Below are positions 41,586 to 51,119 of a DNA stretch of 64,000 nucleotides, piece after piece. Location: contig NZ_CSTE01000001.1 in NCBI RefSeq assembly GCF_001368915.1, positions 385,364 through 449,363 of the forward strand, in the 5' to 3' direction. Each line of letters begins with the position of its first letter. Position 1 is the stretch's first letter. The DNA is from Haloferax massiliensis (GTDB lineage Archaea; Halobacteriota; Halobacteria; Halobacteriales; Haloferacaceae). The notes below the pieces were generated by a model, which was not told the origin of the DNA, did not search any database, and saw nothing but the letters and a program-made list of their open reading frames with translations. Both the position numbers and the translations under genes were made by a program.

Positions 41586-42437
41586 ATGCGCGCCTTCCGC
41601 GTCGCCTACGACGGACGCCCGTACCACGGGTTCCAGCGACAGCCGGACGTGCCGACCGTCGAGGACGCCCTCTTCGACGCCTGCCGCGCGCTCGGCGTCT
41701 GCGACGACGACGAGGAGCCGGCCGGCTACGCCGCCGCCGGGCGGACCGACGCGGGCGTCTCCGCGCTCGCCCAGACCGTCGCCTTCGACTGCCCCGACTG
41801 GTGTACGCCGCGGGCGCTGAACTCGGAGCTCCCGGGGACGGTCCGGGCGTGGGCCGCCGCCGACGTCCCCGACGACTTCCACGCCCGGCACCGACCGACC
41901 CGCCGCGAGTACGTCTACGACCTCCACGCCCCGAGCGACGGCTTCGACGACGACCGGGCGAGAGACGCCTTCGACGCCTGCCGCGGCGAACACGACTTCC
42001 ACAACCTCACGCCCGACGACCACAGGACGGTCCGGGCCATCGACGGCGACCTGACCCGCGACGGCGACTTCCTCCTCGTGCGCGTCGAGGCCGGCGGCTT
42101 CGCCCGCGAACTCGTCCGCCGACTCGTCTCGCTCGTCCGCGCCGTCGGGTCGGGCGCGGCCCCGCCGTCGAAGGTGGACGACGTGCTCGGTCCCGACCAC
42201 CTCGACGGCCCCGAGGGCGTCCCGCCCGCGCCGCCGACACCCCTGCTCCTCACGGCGGTCGACTACCCGGGAGTCGAGTTCGACGTGGACTCGATGGCCG
42301 CCGAGAGCGCCGCCGCGGCCTTCGGCGAGCAGGCCCTCGCGGACCGCATCGGTTGGCGCGTCGGCTCGCGCATCCGCGACGGCGTCCGGCGAGAGGCGGG
42401 CGACCGCACCGTCGGCGGCGGCGAAGACCGCAGTTGA
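41586..42437 (+). CDS. truA: tRNA pseudouridine synthase A
   Basis: 283 aa. Makes pseudouridine at tRNA positions 38-40. Starts RAFRVAYDGRPYHGFQRQPD; catalytic Asp in AAGRTDAGVSALAQ (about 51-64); ALNSELPGTVRAWAAADVPDDFHAR near 79; and the REYVYDL motif near 104. Domain two holds FLLVRVEAGGFARELVRRLVSLVRAVG. Length and layout normal for archaeal TruA. Acidic surface as expected. Confidence 0.95.
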   Translation: MRAFRVAYDGRPYHGFQRQPDVPTVEDALFDACRALGVCDDDEEPAGYAAAGRTDAGVSALAQTVAFDCPDWCTPRALNSELPGTVRAWAAADVPDDFHARHRPTRREYVYDLHAPSDGFDDDRARDAFDACRGEHDFHNLTPDDHRTVRAIDGDLTRDGDFLLVRVEAGGFARELVRRLVSLVRAVGSGAAPPSKVDDVLGPDHLDGPEGVPPAPPTPLLLTAVDYPGVEFDVDSMAAESAAAAFGEQALADRIGWRVGSRIRDGVRREAGDRTVGGGEDRS

Positions 42438-42524
42438 CGGACGCGCGAGGAGTCAATAGCCCTCCGGAGCGGTCGGGGTCGCACATAGCAACGTTATCGT
42501 GACTCGGGCGCGAACCGTTCGACC

Positions 42525-43172
42525 ATGTGCTACGACGCTGTCATCTTCGACAACGACGGCGTGCTGACGAAGCCGACGCTCCTCGAAGTCCAGCGGGAGG
42601 CGGTCAGACGGGCGTTCGCCGAGTTCGACGTCGAGCCGACGACCGAGACGGTCGACGGGGTCATCAACGGCGGCCTCACGCGCCTGCGCCGCATCTGTTC
42701 TGTCCACGACGTGCCGGTCGACGAGTTCTGGTCGCGCCACGAGACCCACGCCGCGGCGACCCAGCGGACGTGTCTCGAAGACGGGACGAAACCGCTGTAC
42801 GACGACGTGACCGCCCTCGACGACATCGACCACCCGCTGGCGGTCGTGAGCAACAACCAGCACGCGACCATCGAGCACATCCTCGACGTGTTCGACATCG
42901 GCGACCGCTTCGAGGTGGCCTACGGCCGCGACCCGACCGTCGAGGGCGCGCGGGTGAAGAAGCCGGACCCGCACTACATCGAGCGCGCGATGGGCGAACT
43001 CGGCGTCGACTCGGCGCTCTACGTCGGCGACAGCAACGTCGACGTGGTCGCGGCCGACCGCGCCGGCATCGACTCGGCGTTCATCCGCCGGCCGCACCGC
43101 GACGGCTACCAGTTGGCCGCCGAGCCGACCTACGAACTCGACTCGCTTGACGAACTGCTCGCGGTGTGCTGA
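42525..43172 (+). CDS. HAD-superfamily hydrolase
   Basis: 215 aa. Phosphatase of the HAD class with subclass I cap. Motif I FDNDGVLTKP (Asp9, Asp11), motif II VVSNNQHAT near 103, motif III Lys in RVKKPDPHYIERAM near 144, motif IV YVGDSNVDVVAADRAGI near 166. The closest shape is phosphoglycolate-phosphatase-like, but the substrate is unassigned. TATA-like CGTTATCG lies near 42491-42498, some 30 bases before the ATG. Confidence 0.92.
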   Translation: MCYDAVIFDNDGVLTKPTLLEVQREAVRRAFAEFDVEPTTETVDGVINGGLTRLRRICSVHDVPVDEFWSRHETHAAATQRTCLEDGTKPLYDDVTALDDIDHPLAVVSNNQHATIEHILDVFDIGDRFEVAYGRDPTVEGARVKKPDPHYIERAMGELGVDSALYVGDSNVDVVAADRAGIDSAFIRRPHRDGYQLAAEPTYELDSLDELLAVC

Positions 43173-43306
43173 GCGCGGGAAGGCGACCTCCGGCCGCCAC
43201 GGAGCCGCGCCGTGTTCCCACTGCGACCCCGCGCCGCGTGCCCGCCGCTCCCCCGTCCCACGTATCGACCAGTAGACACATCACGCGGCTCGCCGTCTGC
43301 TCTCGC

Positions 43307-43630
43307 ATGGACCGGTCCACCGCGTGGGACGCCACCCTCCGCATCGTCTTCGGCCTGTTTATCATCGGCGTCGGCAACGCTGTCGGCGGCTTCCTCGCCA
43401 GCCTGACGGGTATCGCCGGCCTCGCGCTCTACCTCCTCATGGCCGTGCCGGCGTTCGTCTACGGGATGTTCTACGTCGTCATCGGGGCCGGGATGGTCGT
43501 CGAGGCCGCGACCGAGAGCGCGCTGTCGAAGGCGAATCTGACGGTCGAAGTCGCAGACGGCGAGGCAAACGGGCGCGATGACTCGGACGGCGACCGCGGC
43601 GGCGACGCCGACCCCGCCGCGCGCGACTGA
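43307..43630 (+). CDS. Two-to-three-helix membrane protein with acidic tail
   Basis: 107 aa. MDRSTAWDATLRIVFGLFII, then hydrophobic stretches about 12-31, 33-50 and 50-67 with Gly-rich turns (GVGNAVGGFLASLTGIAG), then an Asp/Glu-rich tail from about 77. No motif recognised. The ATG at 43307 is chosen because upstream translation is Arg/Pro low complexity from a C-rich region. It ends seven bases before the convergent peptidase gene. Confidence 0.65.
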   Translation: MDRSTAWDATLRIVFGLFIIGVGNAVGGFLASLTGIAGLALYLLMAVPAFVYGMFYVVIGAGMVVEAATESALSKANLTVEVADGEANGRDDSDGDRGGDADPAARD

Positions 43631-43636
43631 CCGGCG

Positions 43637-44974
43637 CTACTCCCAGCCGTCGGGCCAGATGCCCGCGGCCTTCATCCCCGTCTCGAAGTCGGCGTCGCGG
43701 AACGCCGCGGCGAGTTCGTCGTCGCCGAGTCGCGGAATCCCCCCGTCGGCGGCCGCCGCCGCGAGTTCGCGGACGACGAGCGCGGCGAGCATCCCGTGTT
43801 CGCGGACGTTTCTGTCGTCGACCTTGTCGCGGGTGTCGGCGTGGGTGTGGCCCCAGCCGCGGCCGCGCTCGCCGCTTTCGCTCCGGAGTTGGAGCGCCGG
43901 GACGCCGGCGCGGACGAACGGCCACTGGTCGCTGAACGGGTGCGGCTCGGGCTCGATTTCGACCGGGTGGCGCGTCTGGTTGCCGACCCGCGTGGCCACC
44001 TCGGCGGTCGCCTCCGAGGTGTGGCTGTGGGCGACGAGGTCGCGGAACCGACCCGCGCCGTCGACGTTGACGACGGCGGCGACGCGGTCGAGGTCGAGGC
44101 GGTCTGCGAGGTGTTCGGAGCCGGTCAGACCCAGTTCCTCGGCTCCGACGCCGACGACGCGCACGCCGAGGTCGAGGTCCATCTCGGCGAGCAGTCGCGC
44201 CGCGGTGACGACGACCGCGATGCCGCAGCCGTTGTCGAGCGCGCCCTCGGCGATGTCGTGGGCGTCGAAGTGGGCACACAGGAGGAGTTCGCGGTCTGTG
44301 TCGGGGCCGACGCGACCCTCGACGTTCCGGCTCTCGCCGGGCGTCGTCTCGGCGTCGACCGCGAGGGTCGCCTTCCCGCCGCGGGCCGCGTAGTCGGTCA
44401 GCCACGACCCGGTTTCGGCGCTCACGCCGACCGCGGGGGCGGCGGCCTCCTCGTCGTAGCGGAGCGCCCCGGTCGGGGGGAGTTGCCCGGGGACGTGGTT
44501 GACGAAGACGAATCCGACCGCGCCGGACTCGATCGCGTAGTTGAACTTCTCCATCCGGTGGACGAACCGGCCGCCGGCGGGGGTGGTCGCGCTGGCGACG
44601 GCGAGCGCGCCGTCCACGTCGGCCGCGTCGATTTCGCTCGGCGTGCCGTAGCCGACGTCGACCAGCGGGCCGGAGACGGTCGCCCGCGGAGCGTACGGGA
44701 GCGCGACGGCCTCGAAGCGCCGCTCGTCGGGCGCGGTGAGGTCGAGCGTCGTGTCGCCGCGGGTCCAGCGCGCCATCTCGAAGGGGTCGAACTCGACTCG
44801 TCCGACGCCCGCGTCGGTGAAGGCGTCGGCGACGAGCGTACTCGCGCGGCGGTCGCCCGGCCCGCCGGCCATCCGGTCGCCGATGGCGGTCAAATCGGTG
44901 AGGAACGCCCACGGGCGGTCGTCGACCCACGTCCGGGCGAACGCCTCGCGGACCGCGGGGGAGAGGTCGTCCAT
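43637..44974 (-). CDS. M28-family zinc peptidase with PA domain
   Basis: 445 aa. Probable aminopeptidase. Zinc ligands in order: His/Asp in LLCAHFDAHD (about 228-237), Asp in GALDNGCGIAV, Glu-Glu in VGAEELGLTGSEHL near 271, Asp in VVNVDGAGRFRD and His in GHTHADTRDKVDD near 394. A PA insert (about 100-190) precedes. No signal peptide is visible, so it acts in the cytoplasm unless exported otherwise. The ATG at 44974 (MDDLSPAVREAF) is preferred to earlier in-frame codons. Confidence 0.92.
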   Translation of the reverse strand: MDDLSPAVREAFARTWVDDRPWAFLTDLTAIGDRMAGGPGDRRASTLVADAFTDAGVGRVEFDPFEMARWTRGDTTLDLTAPDERRFEAVALPYAPRATVSGPLVDVGYGTPSEIDAADVDGALAVASATTPAGGRFVHRMEKFNYAIESGAVGFVFVNHVPGQLPPTGALRYDEEAAAPAVGVSAETGSWLTDYAARGGKATLAVDAETTPGESRNVEGRVGPDTDRELLLCAHFDAHDIAEGALDNGCGIAVVVTAARLLAEMDLDLGVRVVGVGAEELGLTGSEHLADRLDLDRVAAVVNVDGAGRFRDLVAHSHTSEATAEVATRVGNQTRHPVEIEPEPHPFSDQWPFVRAGVPALQLRSESGERGRGWGHTHADTRDKVDDRNVREHGMLAALVVRELAAAAADGGIPRLGDDELAAAFRDADFETGMKAAGIWPDGWE

Positions 44975-45120
44975 GGGGCATCCACACGCCCGCCGGTCAA
45001 AGTGGTTTGCGCCGCCGGACCCCGCCGAGCGAACCCCCCGCGGCCGGGGCCGGAGTCGGTGTCGGATGCCGAAAATCGCCCATAACATCTAACTCAGTTG
45101 ACGTGGTACGAACGACCGCC

Positions 45121-45276
45121 ATGCCGACATGTCAGAACTGCGATTCTTTCGTCACGGAAGGTTACGTCAGGGTGTTCGCCCCGGAGGGCATGGACGACCC
45201 CCGCGTCTGCCCGCACTGCGAGGACTTAGTCCGGGACGGCTCGCAGGTCCGAGAGGCGAGGGCGACCCGCCACTGA
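45121..45276 (+). CDS. Small zinc-finger protein of the DUF7563 type, 51 aa
   Basis: 51 aa: MPTCQNCDSFVTEGYVRVF, then CPHCEDLVRDG. Two CxxC knuckles (Cys4/Cys7 and Cys30/Cys33) give one zinc site. This type of tiny zinc-finger protein is common in haloarchaea; some regulate gene expression, but this one has no assigned role that I know. The family number is from memory. AT-rich sequence ATAACATCTAACTC upstream may hold the promoter. Confidence 0.78.
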   Translation: MPTCQNCDSFVTEGYVRVFAPEGMDDPRVCPHCEDLVRDGSQVREARATRH

Positions 45277-45360
45277 CCGGGTCGCGGTCGCCCGCTTCGA
45301 CCCCGCACCGCCCCTCGATTGATAAGGCTTACCAGCCGCGCGCGCGTCAAAGTAGCCGAC

Positions 45361-47160
45361 ATGAGTTCGGTTCCCGAGCGGAGCGACATCGACGAGGAGT
45401 ACAAGTGGGACCTCGACAGCATCTACGCGTCCGACGACGAGTGGGAAGCGGCGTACGAGGACGTCGCAGAGCGCGTCCCCGAACTGGCGAGCTACGAGGG
45501 TCGCGCCACCGACAACCCCGAGACGCTCCTCGAACTCTTCGAGACGATGGAGTCCGTGCTCCGCGAGGTGTCGATGGTCGTCTCCTACGCGAACCTCCGT
45601 AGCAGTCAGGACACGCGGAATCAGGAGTACCAAGCGCAGGCCGGCCGCGCGGAGGCGCTGGCGTCGAGGGCCCGGAGCGCGGTCAGCTATCTGGACCCCG
45701 AACTGCAGGAGCTCGGCCGCGACGGCGTCGACGAGTTCGTCGAGGAGGAACCCGAGCTGGCGGCCTACGAGCACTACTTCGACGACGTGCTCCGGACGAA
45801 GGAACACACCCGCTCCGCGGAGGTCGAAGAAGTCCTCGCCGACCTCTCGGACGTGACCGGCGCGTCCAGCGACATCTACTCCATGCTCGCCAACGCCGAC
45901 CTCGAATTCCCGACCGTCGAAAAGCCCGACGGCACGTCGGTCGAAATCACGCAGGGCAACTTCACGAAGCTCCAGAAACACCCCGACCGCGAGTTCCGCC
46001 GGACCGTCCACGAGGAGTTCTACGACCGCTGGGCCGACGTGCGCAACGCCGTCGGCACCTCGCTGAAAAACAGCGTCAAGAAGGACGTGAAGACCGCGCG
46101 CATCCGCGGCTACGAGACCGCCCGCGAGTCCGCCCTCGACGGCCCCAACGTCCCCGTGGCGGTGTACGACAACTTACTCGACACCGTCCGCGACAACCTC
46201 GACCACCTCCACCGCCACGCCGAGTTGAAGCGGGAGGCCATCGGCGCGGACGAACTCAGGATGTGGGACCTGTACGTCTCGCTCACCGGCGACCACGGCC
46301 CCGAGATTCCGTACGAACAGGCGAAGGAGTACATCGTCGAGGCCGTCGAACCGCTCGGCGAGGCCTATCAGGAGCGGATGGCCGAGGGGCTCGACGACCG
46401 CTGGGTCGACGTGTACGAGAACCGCGGCAAGCGCTCCGGGGCGTACTCCGCGGGCACCTACGACACCCAGCCGTTCATCATGATGAACTACCAGGACGAC
46501 CCAGCGTCGATGTTCACGCTCGCCCACGAACTGGGCCACTCGATGCACTCCGAACTCGCCAACGACGCCCAGCCGTGGCACGACGCGAGCTACGACATCT
46601 TCACCGCCGAGGTCGCTTCGACGGTCAACGAGACGCTCCTGACCGAGTACCTCTTGGAGAACGTCGACGACGACGAACTCCGGACGCACGTCCTCGACGA
46701 GTACCTCGAACGGTTCCGCTCGACGCTGTTCCGCCAGACGATGTTCGCCGACTTCGAACTCCAGATTCACGAGATAATCGAGGACGACGGCGCGCTCACG
46801 CCCGACCGCTTCGACGAGCTGTACGGCGACCTGAAGGCGGCGTACTACGAGCCCGCGGCGACCGACGACCGCATCGCCCGCGAGTGGATGCGCATCCCGC
46901 ACTTCTACTACAACTACTACGTCTACCAGTACGCGACGGGTATCTCGGCGGCGGCGGCCATCGTCGAGCGCATCCGCGAGGAGGGCGAGTCGGCCGCGGC
47001 GGACTACCGCGAGGCGCTCGCGCTCGGCGGCAGTGAGTACCCCCTCGACGTGCTCCGGACCGCCGGCGTCGACATGACCGAGCCCGAACCCATCGAGGAC
47101 GCGATGTCGGTGTACGGCGAGTTCCTCGACGAGGCCGCGACGCTCCTCGACCTCGAATAA
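45361..47160 (+). CDS. pepF: Oligoendopeptidase F (M3 family)
   Basis: 599 aa. Cytoplasmic zinc endopeptidase trimming short peptides. Start MSSVPERSDIDEEYKWDLDS; zinc motif FTLAHELGHSMHSELA (HELGH near 388-392) with the downstream Glu in FTAEVASTVNET near 419. C-terminal FYYNYYVYQYATGISAA and EYPLDVLRTAGVDM are PepF hallmarks. The ATG at 45361 fits the family start; a TATA-like TGATAAGGC lies about 40 bases upstream. Confidence 0.96.
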   Translation: MSSVPERSDIDEEYKWDLDSIYASDDEWEAAYEDVAERVPELASYEGRATDNPETLLELFETMESVLREVSMVVSYANLRSSQDTRNQEYQAQAGRAEALASRARSAVSYLDPELQELGRDGVDEFVEEEPELAAYEHYFDDVLRTKEHTRSAEVEEVLADLSDVTGASSDIYSMLANADLEFPTVEKPDGTSVEITQGNFTKLQKHPDREFRRTVHEEFYDRWADVRNAVGTSLKNSVKKDVKTARIRGYETARESALDGPNVPVAVYDNLLDTVRDNLDHLHRHAELKREAIGADELRMWDLYVSLTGDHGPEIPYEQAKEYIVEAVEPLGEAYQERMAEGLDDRWVDVYENRGKRSGAYSAGTYDTQPFIMMNYQDDPASMFTLAHELGHSMHSELANDAQPWHDASYDIFTAEVASTVNETLLTEYLLENVDDDELRTHVLDEYLERFRSTLFRQTMFADFELQIHEIIEDDGALTPDRFDELYGDLKAAYYEPAATDDRIAREWMRIPHFYYNYYVYQYATGISAAAAIVERIREEGESAAADYREALALGGSEYPLDVLRTAGVDMTEPEPIEDAMSVYGEFLDEAATLLDLE

Positions 47161-47181
47161 ACCGAAAATCGCGGCGGCGGC

Positions 47182-47793
47182 TCAGCCGACCTGCACGAGT
47201 TTGGCCTGCCCGGACGCGCTGTTGATGTGGACGTTGTACTCGCCGCGGTCGTCGGCGGCGTGGACGACCCACGCGGACCGCTGTTGAGACGGCGCTTCGA
47301 TGACGGCGTCGTCGTGGCCGGCGTGCCGGAGCTTTTCGCGCGCGATGCGCTGTGCGTCGAGCGGCGACCGGACGGACTGCTCGCCGTCTCGGAGTCGAAT
47401 CGTCGTCACCGGGACGCTGGCGAGTCGGCCGACGCGCTCGGCGACGCTCCCGTTCACCAGCCGGTCGACGCCCTCGCGGCCGTGGGTCCCCATCACGATG
47501 AGGTCGGCGCGATGCGTGTTGGCGAAGTCGGCGATTGACGCCGCGGGGTCGCCGACGAGGATGCTCGTCTCGATGTCGACGCCGCGCTCCTCGGCGCGTT
47601 CGGCCACGTCCGCGAAGGCGCGTTCGCTCCGCGACTGCGAGCGCTCGCCGTCGTCGTCGGTGTCAACGGGCGGTCGGGCGACGTACAGCGCGTGAACGGA
47701 CGCGCCGACCGCGTCCGCGAGGCGAACCGCGTGACTCGCCGCGTTCATTGACTCCGGGCTGGTGTCGACGGGAACGACGATTTTGGTGTACAT
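47182..47793 (-). CDS. Universal stress protein with C-terminal PepSY-like extension
   Basis: 203 aa. USP domain (1 to about 140): MYTKIVVPVDTSPESMNAAS and VMGTHGREGVDRLVNGSVAERV, the ATP-binding pattern. Residues about 148-203 (AQRIAREKLRHAGHDDAVIE, then WVVHAADDRGEYNVHINSAS) have the strand-helix-strand look of a PepSY-type domain, unusual for a USP. The inverted repeat GTTCT...AGAAC (47849-47867) and an AT-rich stretch lie upstream. The gene is convergent with pepF, 21 bases apart. Confidence 0.85.
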   Translation of the reverse strand: MYTKIVVPVDTSPESMNAASHAVRLADAVGASVHALYVARPPVDTDDDGERSQSRSERAFADVAERAEERGVDIETSILVGDPAASIADFANTHRADLIVMGTHGREGVDRLVNGSVAERVGRLASVPVTTIRLRDGEQSVRSPLDAQRIAREKLRHAGHDDAVIEAPSQQRSAWVVHAADDRGEYNVHINSASGQAKLVQVG

Positions 47794-47937
47794 TTGTTGG
47801 CCCTCCTGAGCCAGGATACGCGGGGAACGGAGTAATATCGCGTATTCGGTTCTTATATTTCGAGAACGACCGGGTCCGTATGTACCCCAGAACGCCCTCT
47901 CTCCGGTAAGCGCCGCACGCGACGGCGTCGTCAAATT

Positions 47938-48717
47938 ATGAATGACGGATGGAACATCGTCGTCTGCGTCAAGCAGGTTCCCGATGCGGACGACGTCACG
48001 ATAGACCCCGACACGGGGACGTTGAACCGCTCCGACGCGCCGGCGGTGCTGAACAAGCCCGACCACAACGCCGTCGAGTCCGCGCTCGCGCTCCGCGACG
48101 CCGTCGGCGGGACCGTGACCGCGATCACGATGGGGCCGCCGCCGGCCAGCGCGGTCCTACAGGCGGCCGTCGCCGCGGGCGCGGACGGCGGCGTCCTGCT
48201 CACCGACCGGGCGTTCGGCGGCAGCGACACGTGGCCCACGAGCCTCGCGCTCGCGCGGGCGGCCGAGGAACTCGACGCCGACGTGGTCATCTGCGGCGAG
48301 GAGAGCACCGACTCCTCGACCGGACAGGTACCGCCGGGCATCGCCGCCCACAACGGCTGGTCGCAACTCACCTACACCGAGTCGCTCGACCCCCGACCCG
48401 ACGAGGGCGTCCTCGTCGGCACGCGGGACGTCGAAGGCGGCTACGAGCGCGTCGCCGCCGCGCTCCCCGTCGTCGTGGCGATGGTGTTCGGCGCGAACGA
48501 CCCGCGACCCGCCGGGTTACACCGGAAGATATTCGCCGAGACCGAGTTCGAACCGGTCCAGTGGACCGCCGCCGACCTCGAAATCGAAGACCGGGTCGGC
48601 CTCGCCAACTCGCCGACGAAGGTCGGCGGGATGGACACCGCCTCGCCGGTCGAACGCGAGCGGACGCGCGTCGACAGCGTCGAAGCACTCTACGACCACC
48701 TCGCGGAGGTGCTCTAG
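47938..48717 (+). CDS. etfB: Electron-transfer flavoprotein beta subunit (FixA type)
   Basis: 259 aa. Binds AMP or FAD as part of the EtfAB heterodimer. Starts NIVVCVKQVPDADDVTIDPD; has LNKPDHNAVESALAL (about 37-51), VVICGEESTDSSTGQVPPGIAAHNGW (about 118-143) and the LPVVVAMVFGANDPRP region. First gene of etfB-etfA-fixC-fixX; the stop directly abuts the etfA ATG. Confidence 0.95.
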   Translation: MNDGWNIVVCVKQVPDADDVTIDPDTGTLNRSDAPAVLNKPDHNAVESALALRDAVGGTVTAITMGPPPASAVLQAAVAAGADGGVLLTDRAFGGSDTWPTSLALARAAEELDADVVICGEESTDSSTGQVPPGIAAHNGWSQLTYTESLDPRPDEGVLVGTRDVEGGYERVAAALPVVVAMVFGANDPRPAGLHRKIFAETEFEPVQWTAADLEIEDRVGLANSPTKVGGMDTASPVERERTRVDSVEALYDHLAEVL

Positions 48718-49749
48718 ATGAGCGCCGCGAGCGGGCCGGAAATCGACGTCGCCGACTACCGGGACGTCTGGGTGTTCGTCGAACAGCACGAGGGAGAGGC
48801 CGCGCCGGTGTCGTGGGAACTCCTCGCGAAGGGGCGCGAACTCGCCGACGAGACGGGCGAATCGCTCGTCGCGCTCGTCGTGGGCGACGGCGTCTCTCAC
48901 CTCGCCGAGGAGGCGGTGGCCCGCGGGGCCGACCGCGCGCTCCTCGCCGACGACCCGGTGTTCGAACCGTACCGCGCCGACCCCTACGGCGAGCAGTTCC
49001 GCGCGCTCGTCGAGGCGCGCAAGCCGAGCATCGTCCTCATCGGCGGGACCCACACCGGCCGCGACTTCGCGGGTCGGGTCGCCGTGCCCGCCCACGCCGG
49101 CCTCACGGCCGACTGCACCGAACTCGCCGTCGACGAGGCGGGACTCCTCCTCGCGAGCCGGCCGACGTTCGGCGGGAGCGCGATGGCGACCATCAAGTGC
49201 CCCGCCCACCGCCCGCAGATGGCGACGGTCCGCGCCGGCGTGTTCGACGCCGGCGAACCCGCCGACGGAACGGAGAGCGCGGCCGACGCCGTCGAATCGG
49301 TCGAGGTCGTCGTCGCCGAGGAAGACACGCTTTCGACCGTTCTCGAACGTGTCGTCGGCGGCGTCGTCGACATCACCGACGCGGACGTCATCGTCGCCGG
49401 CGGCGCGGGTTGCGAGGGCGACGTGACGCCGCTCGTCGAACTCGCGGAGGCGCTCGGCGGCGAGGTCGCCGCCACCCGCGCCGCCGTCGAGGAGGGCTGG
49501 GTCGAACCCGCGCGGCAGGTCGGCCAGACGGGCAAGACCGTCCGACCGCACCTCTACGTCGCCGCGGGCATCTCGGGTGCCGTCCAACACCTCGAAGGGA
49601 TGAACGGGAGCGACGTGGTCGTCGCCGTCAACACCGACCCCAACGCGCCCATCTTCGAACACGCCGACTACGGCATCGTCGGCGACCTCCACGAGGTGCT
49701 TCCCGCGCTGACTGCGATGGTCCGCGAGAAACGGGAGGTGGCGGTATGA
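48718..49749 (+). CDS. etfA: Electron-transfer flavoprotein alpha subunit (FixB type)
   Basis: 343 aa. FAD-binding C-terminal domain: VEPARQVGQTGKTVRPHLYVAAGISGAVQHLEGM (about 261-294) and VAVNTDPNAPIFEHADYGIVGDL near 303, the ETF-alpha signature. The N-terminal domain (VWVFVEQHEGEAAPVSWELL) packs on EtfB. It accepts electrons from dehydrogenases and passes them to the FixC/FixX-like pair downstream. The stop overlaps the fixC ATG by four bases. Confidence 0.95.
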   Translation: MSAASGPEIDVADYRDVWVFVEQHEGEAAPVSWELLAKGRELADETGESLVALVVGDGVSHLAEEAVARGADRALLADDPVFEPYRADPYGEQFRALVEARKPSIVLIGGTHTGRDFAGRVAVPAHAGLTADCTELAVDEAGLLLASRPTFGGSAMATIKCPAHRPQMATVRAGVFDAGEPADGTESAADAVESVEVVVAEEDTLSTVLERVVGGVVDITDADVIVAGGAGCEGDVTPLVELAEALGGEVAATRAAVEEGWVEPARQVGQTGKTVRPHLYVAAGISGAVQHLEGMNGSDVVVAVNTDPNAPIFEHADYGIVGDLHEVLPALTAMVREKREVAV

Positions 49750-51119
49750 GCAACGAGGCGACCACGGCCGGCGGCCTGCAACGCCCGACGCTCCGGACCG
49801 AGACGCCGAACTACGACGACGCGTACGACGCCGTCGTCGTCGGTGCCGGACTGGCCGGGACCGCCGCGGCGCTGACGATGGCCCGCGACGGCCTCGACGT
49901 GCTGATGCTCGAACGCGGCCCCGCGGCGGGGACGAAGAACGTCTTCGGCGGCGTGCTCTACACGCCGACGATTCGGGAGTTAGTCGACATCGACGGCGCG
50001 CCGCTCGAACGCTACGTCGCCGAGAAGCGCTTCTCGATACTCTCGTCAGAGGGCGACGAGACCGCGGTTTCGATGCGGCCCGGCGCGTGGCGCGACGAGC
50101 CCCACAACGACTCCTACACCGTCCTCAGACGGCGGTTCGACGAGTGGTTCGCGAAGCAGGCGGTCGAGGCCGGCGCGACGCTCGTCACCGAGACGACGGT
50201 CACGGGCCTCCTCCGCGACGGCGGCGCGGTCGTCGGCGTGACGACCGACCGCCCGGACGGGGAAATTCACGCCCCGGTCGTCGTGCTCGCCGAGGGAGCG
50301 AACTCGCTGGTGAGCGAGGGCGCGGACCTCAAGGAACGCCCCGAGCGCGACGCGGTCGCGGTGTCGGTCAAAGAGGTGTTCAAACTCGACCGCGACACCA
50401 TCGACGACCGCTTCCGGCTCGACGGCGACGCCGGCGCGGCCTACCAGTACTTCGGCGAGGGGGCCGTCGGCGAGGCCGTCGGCGGCGGCTTCGTCTACAC
50501 GAACAAGCGCTCGGTGAGCGTCGGGGTCGTCTACCGCGTCGAAGACGCCGCGGCCGGCCAGACGCCCGAGGCGACGCTCGACGCCTTCGAGTCGCACCCG
50601 GCGGTCGCCCCGCTCATCCGCGGCGGCCGTCGCATCGAGTACAGCGCCCACGTCGTCCCCGAGGGCGGCGCTCGCGCGATGCCCGACCTCGTCCACGACG
50701 GGGCGGTCGTCGTCGGCGACGCCGCGGGCCTCGTGTTGAACAGCGGCGTCCACCTCGAAGGGACGAACATGGCCGTCGAGAGCGGCTACCACGCCGGGAA
50801 GGCCATCGCGGCCGCGCTGGCGGACGGCCGGAGCGACGCCGAGGCGCTCGCCGCCTACGCGCGCGACCTCGACCAGTCGTTCGTGGTCGAGAACCTCCGG
50901 CACTACGACTGGTTCCAGCGGACCATCGCGGCCGACCGACAGTTCCTCTTCGAGGACCTGCCGCGCGCGCTGGCCAGCGCCGAGACGGAGTACTTCAAGA
51001 TGGACCGCGCGTCGAAAGACGAACACACGGGCGCGGCCCGCGACCACCTCGTCGCCGCCGCCGGCGGCTGGTTCGGCGCGGCGAAACGCGCCTGGCGCTT
51101 CCGGAGGATGTTATCATGA
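49746..51119 (+). CDS. fixC: FixC / ETF-quinone-oxidoreductase-like flavoprotein
   Basis: 457 aa. FAD-binding: YDAVVVGAGLAGTAAALTMA (about 28-47, GxGxxG) with the acidic end MLERGP; and VVVGDAAGLVLNSGVHLEG near 321, the second FAD motif. The FixC-type geranylgeranyl-reductase-like fold passes electrons from EtfAB to quinone together with FixX. No haem or Fe-S motif inside; the cluster is in the following FixX. Confidence 0.94.
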   Translation: MSNEATTAGGLQRPTLRTETPNYDDAYDAVVVGAGLAGTAAALTMARDGLDVLMLERGPAAGTKNVFGGVLYTPTIRELVDIDGAPLERYVAEKRFSILSSEGDETAVSMRPGAWRDEPHNDSYTVLRRRFDEWFAKQAVEAGATLVTETTVTGLLRDGGAVVGVTTDRPDGEIHAPVVVLAEGANSLVSEGADLKERPERDAVAVSVKEVFKLDRDTIDDRFRLDGDAGAAYQYFGEGAVGEAVGGGFVYTNKRSVSVGVVYRVEDAAAGQTPEATLDAFESHPAVAPLIRGGRRIEYSAHVVPEGGARAMPDLVHDGAVVVGDAAGLVLNSGVHLEGTNMAVESGYHAGKAIAAALADGRSDAEALAAYARDLDQSFVVENLRHYDWFQRTIAADRQFLFEDLPRALASAETEYFKMDRASKDEHTGAARDHLVAAAGGWFGAAKRAWRFRRMLS

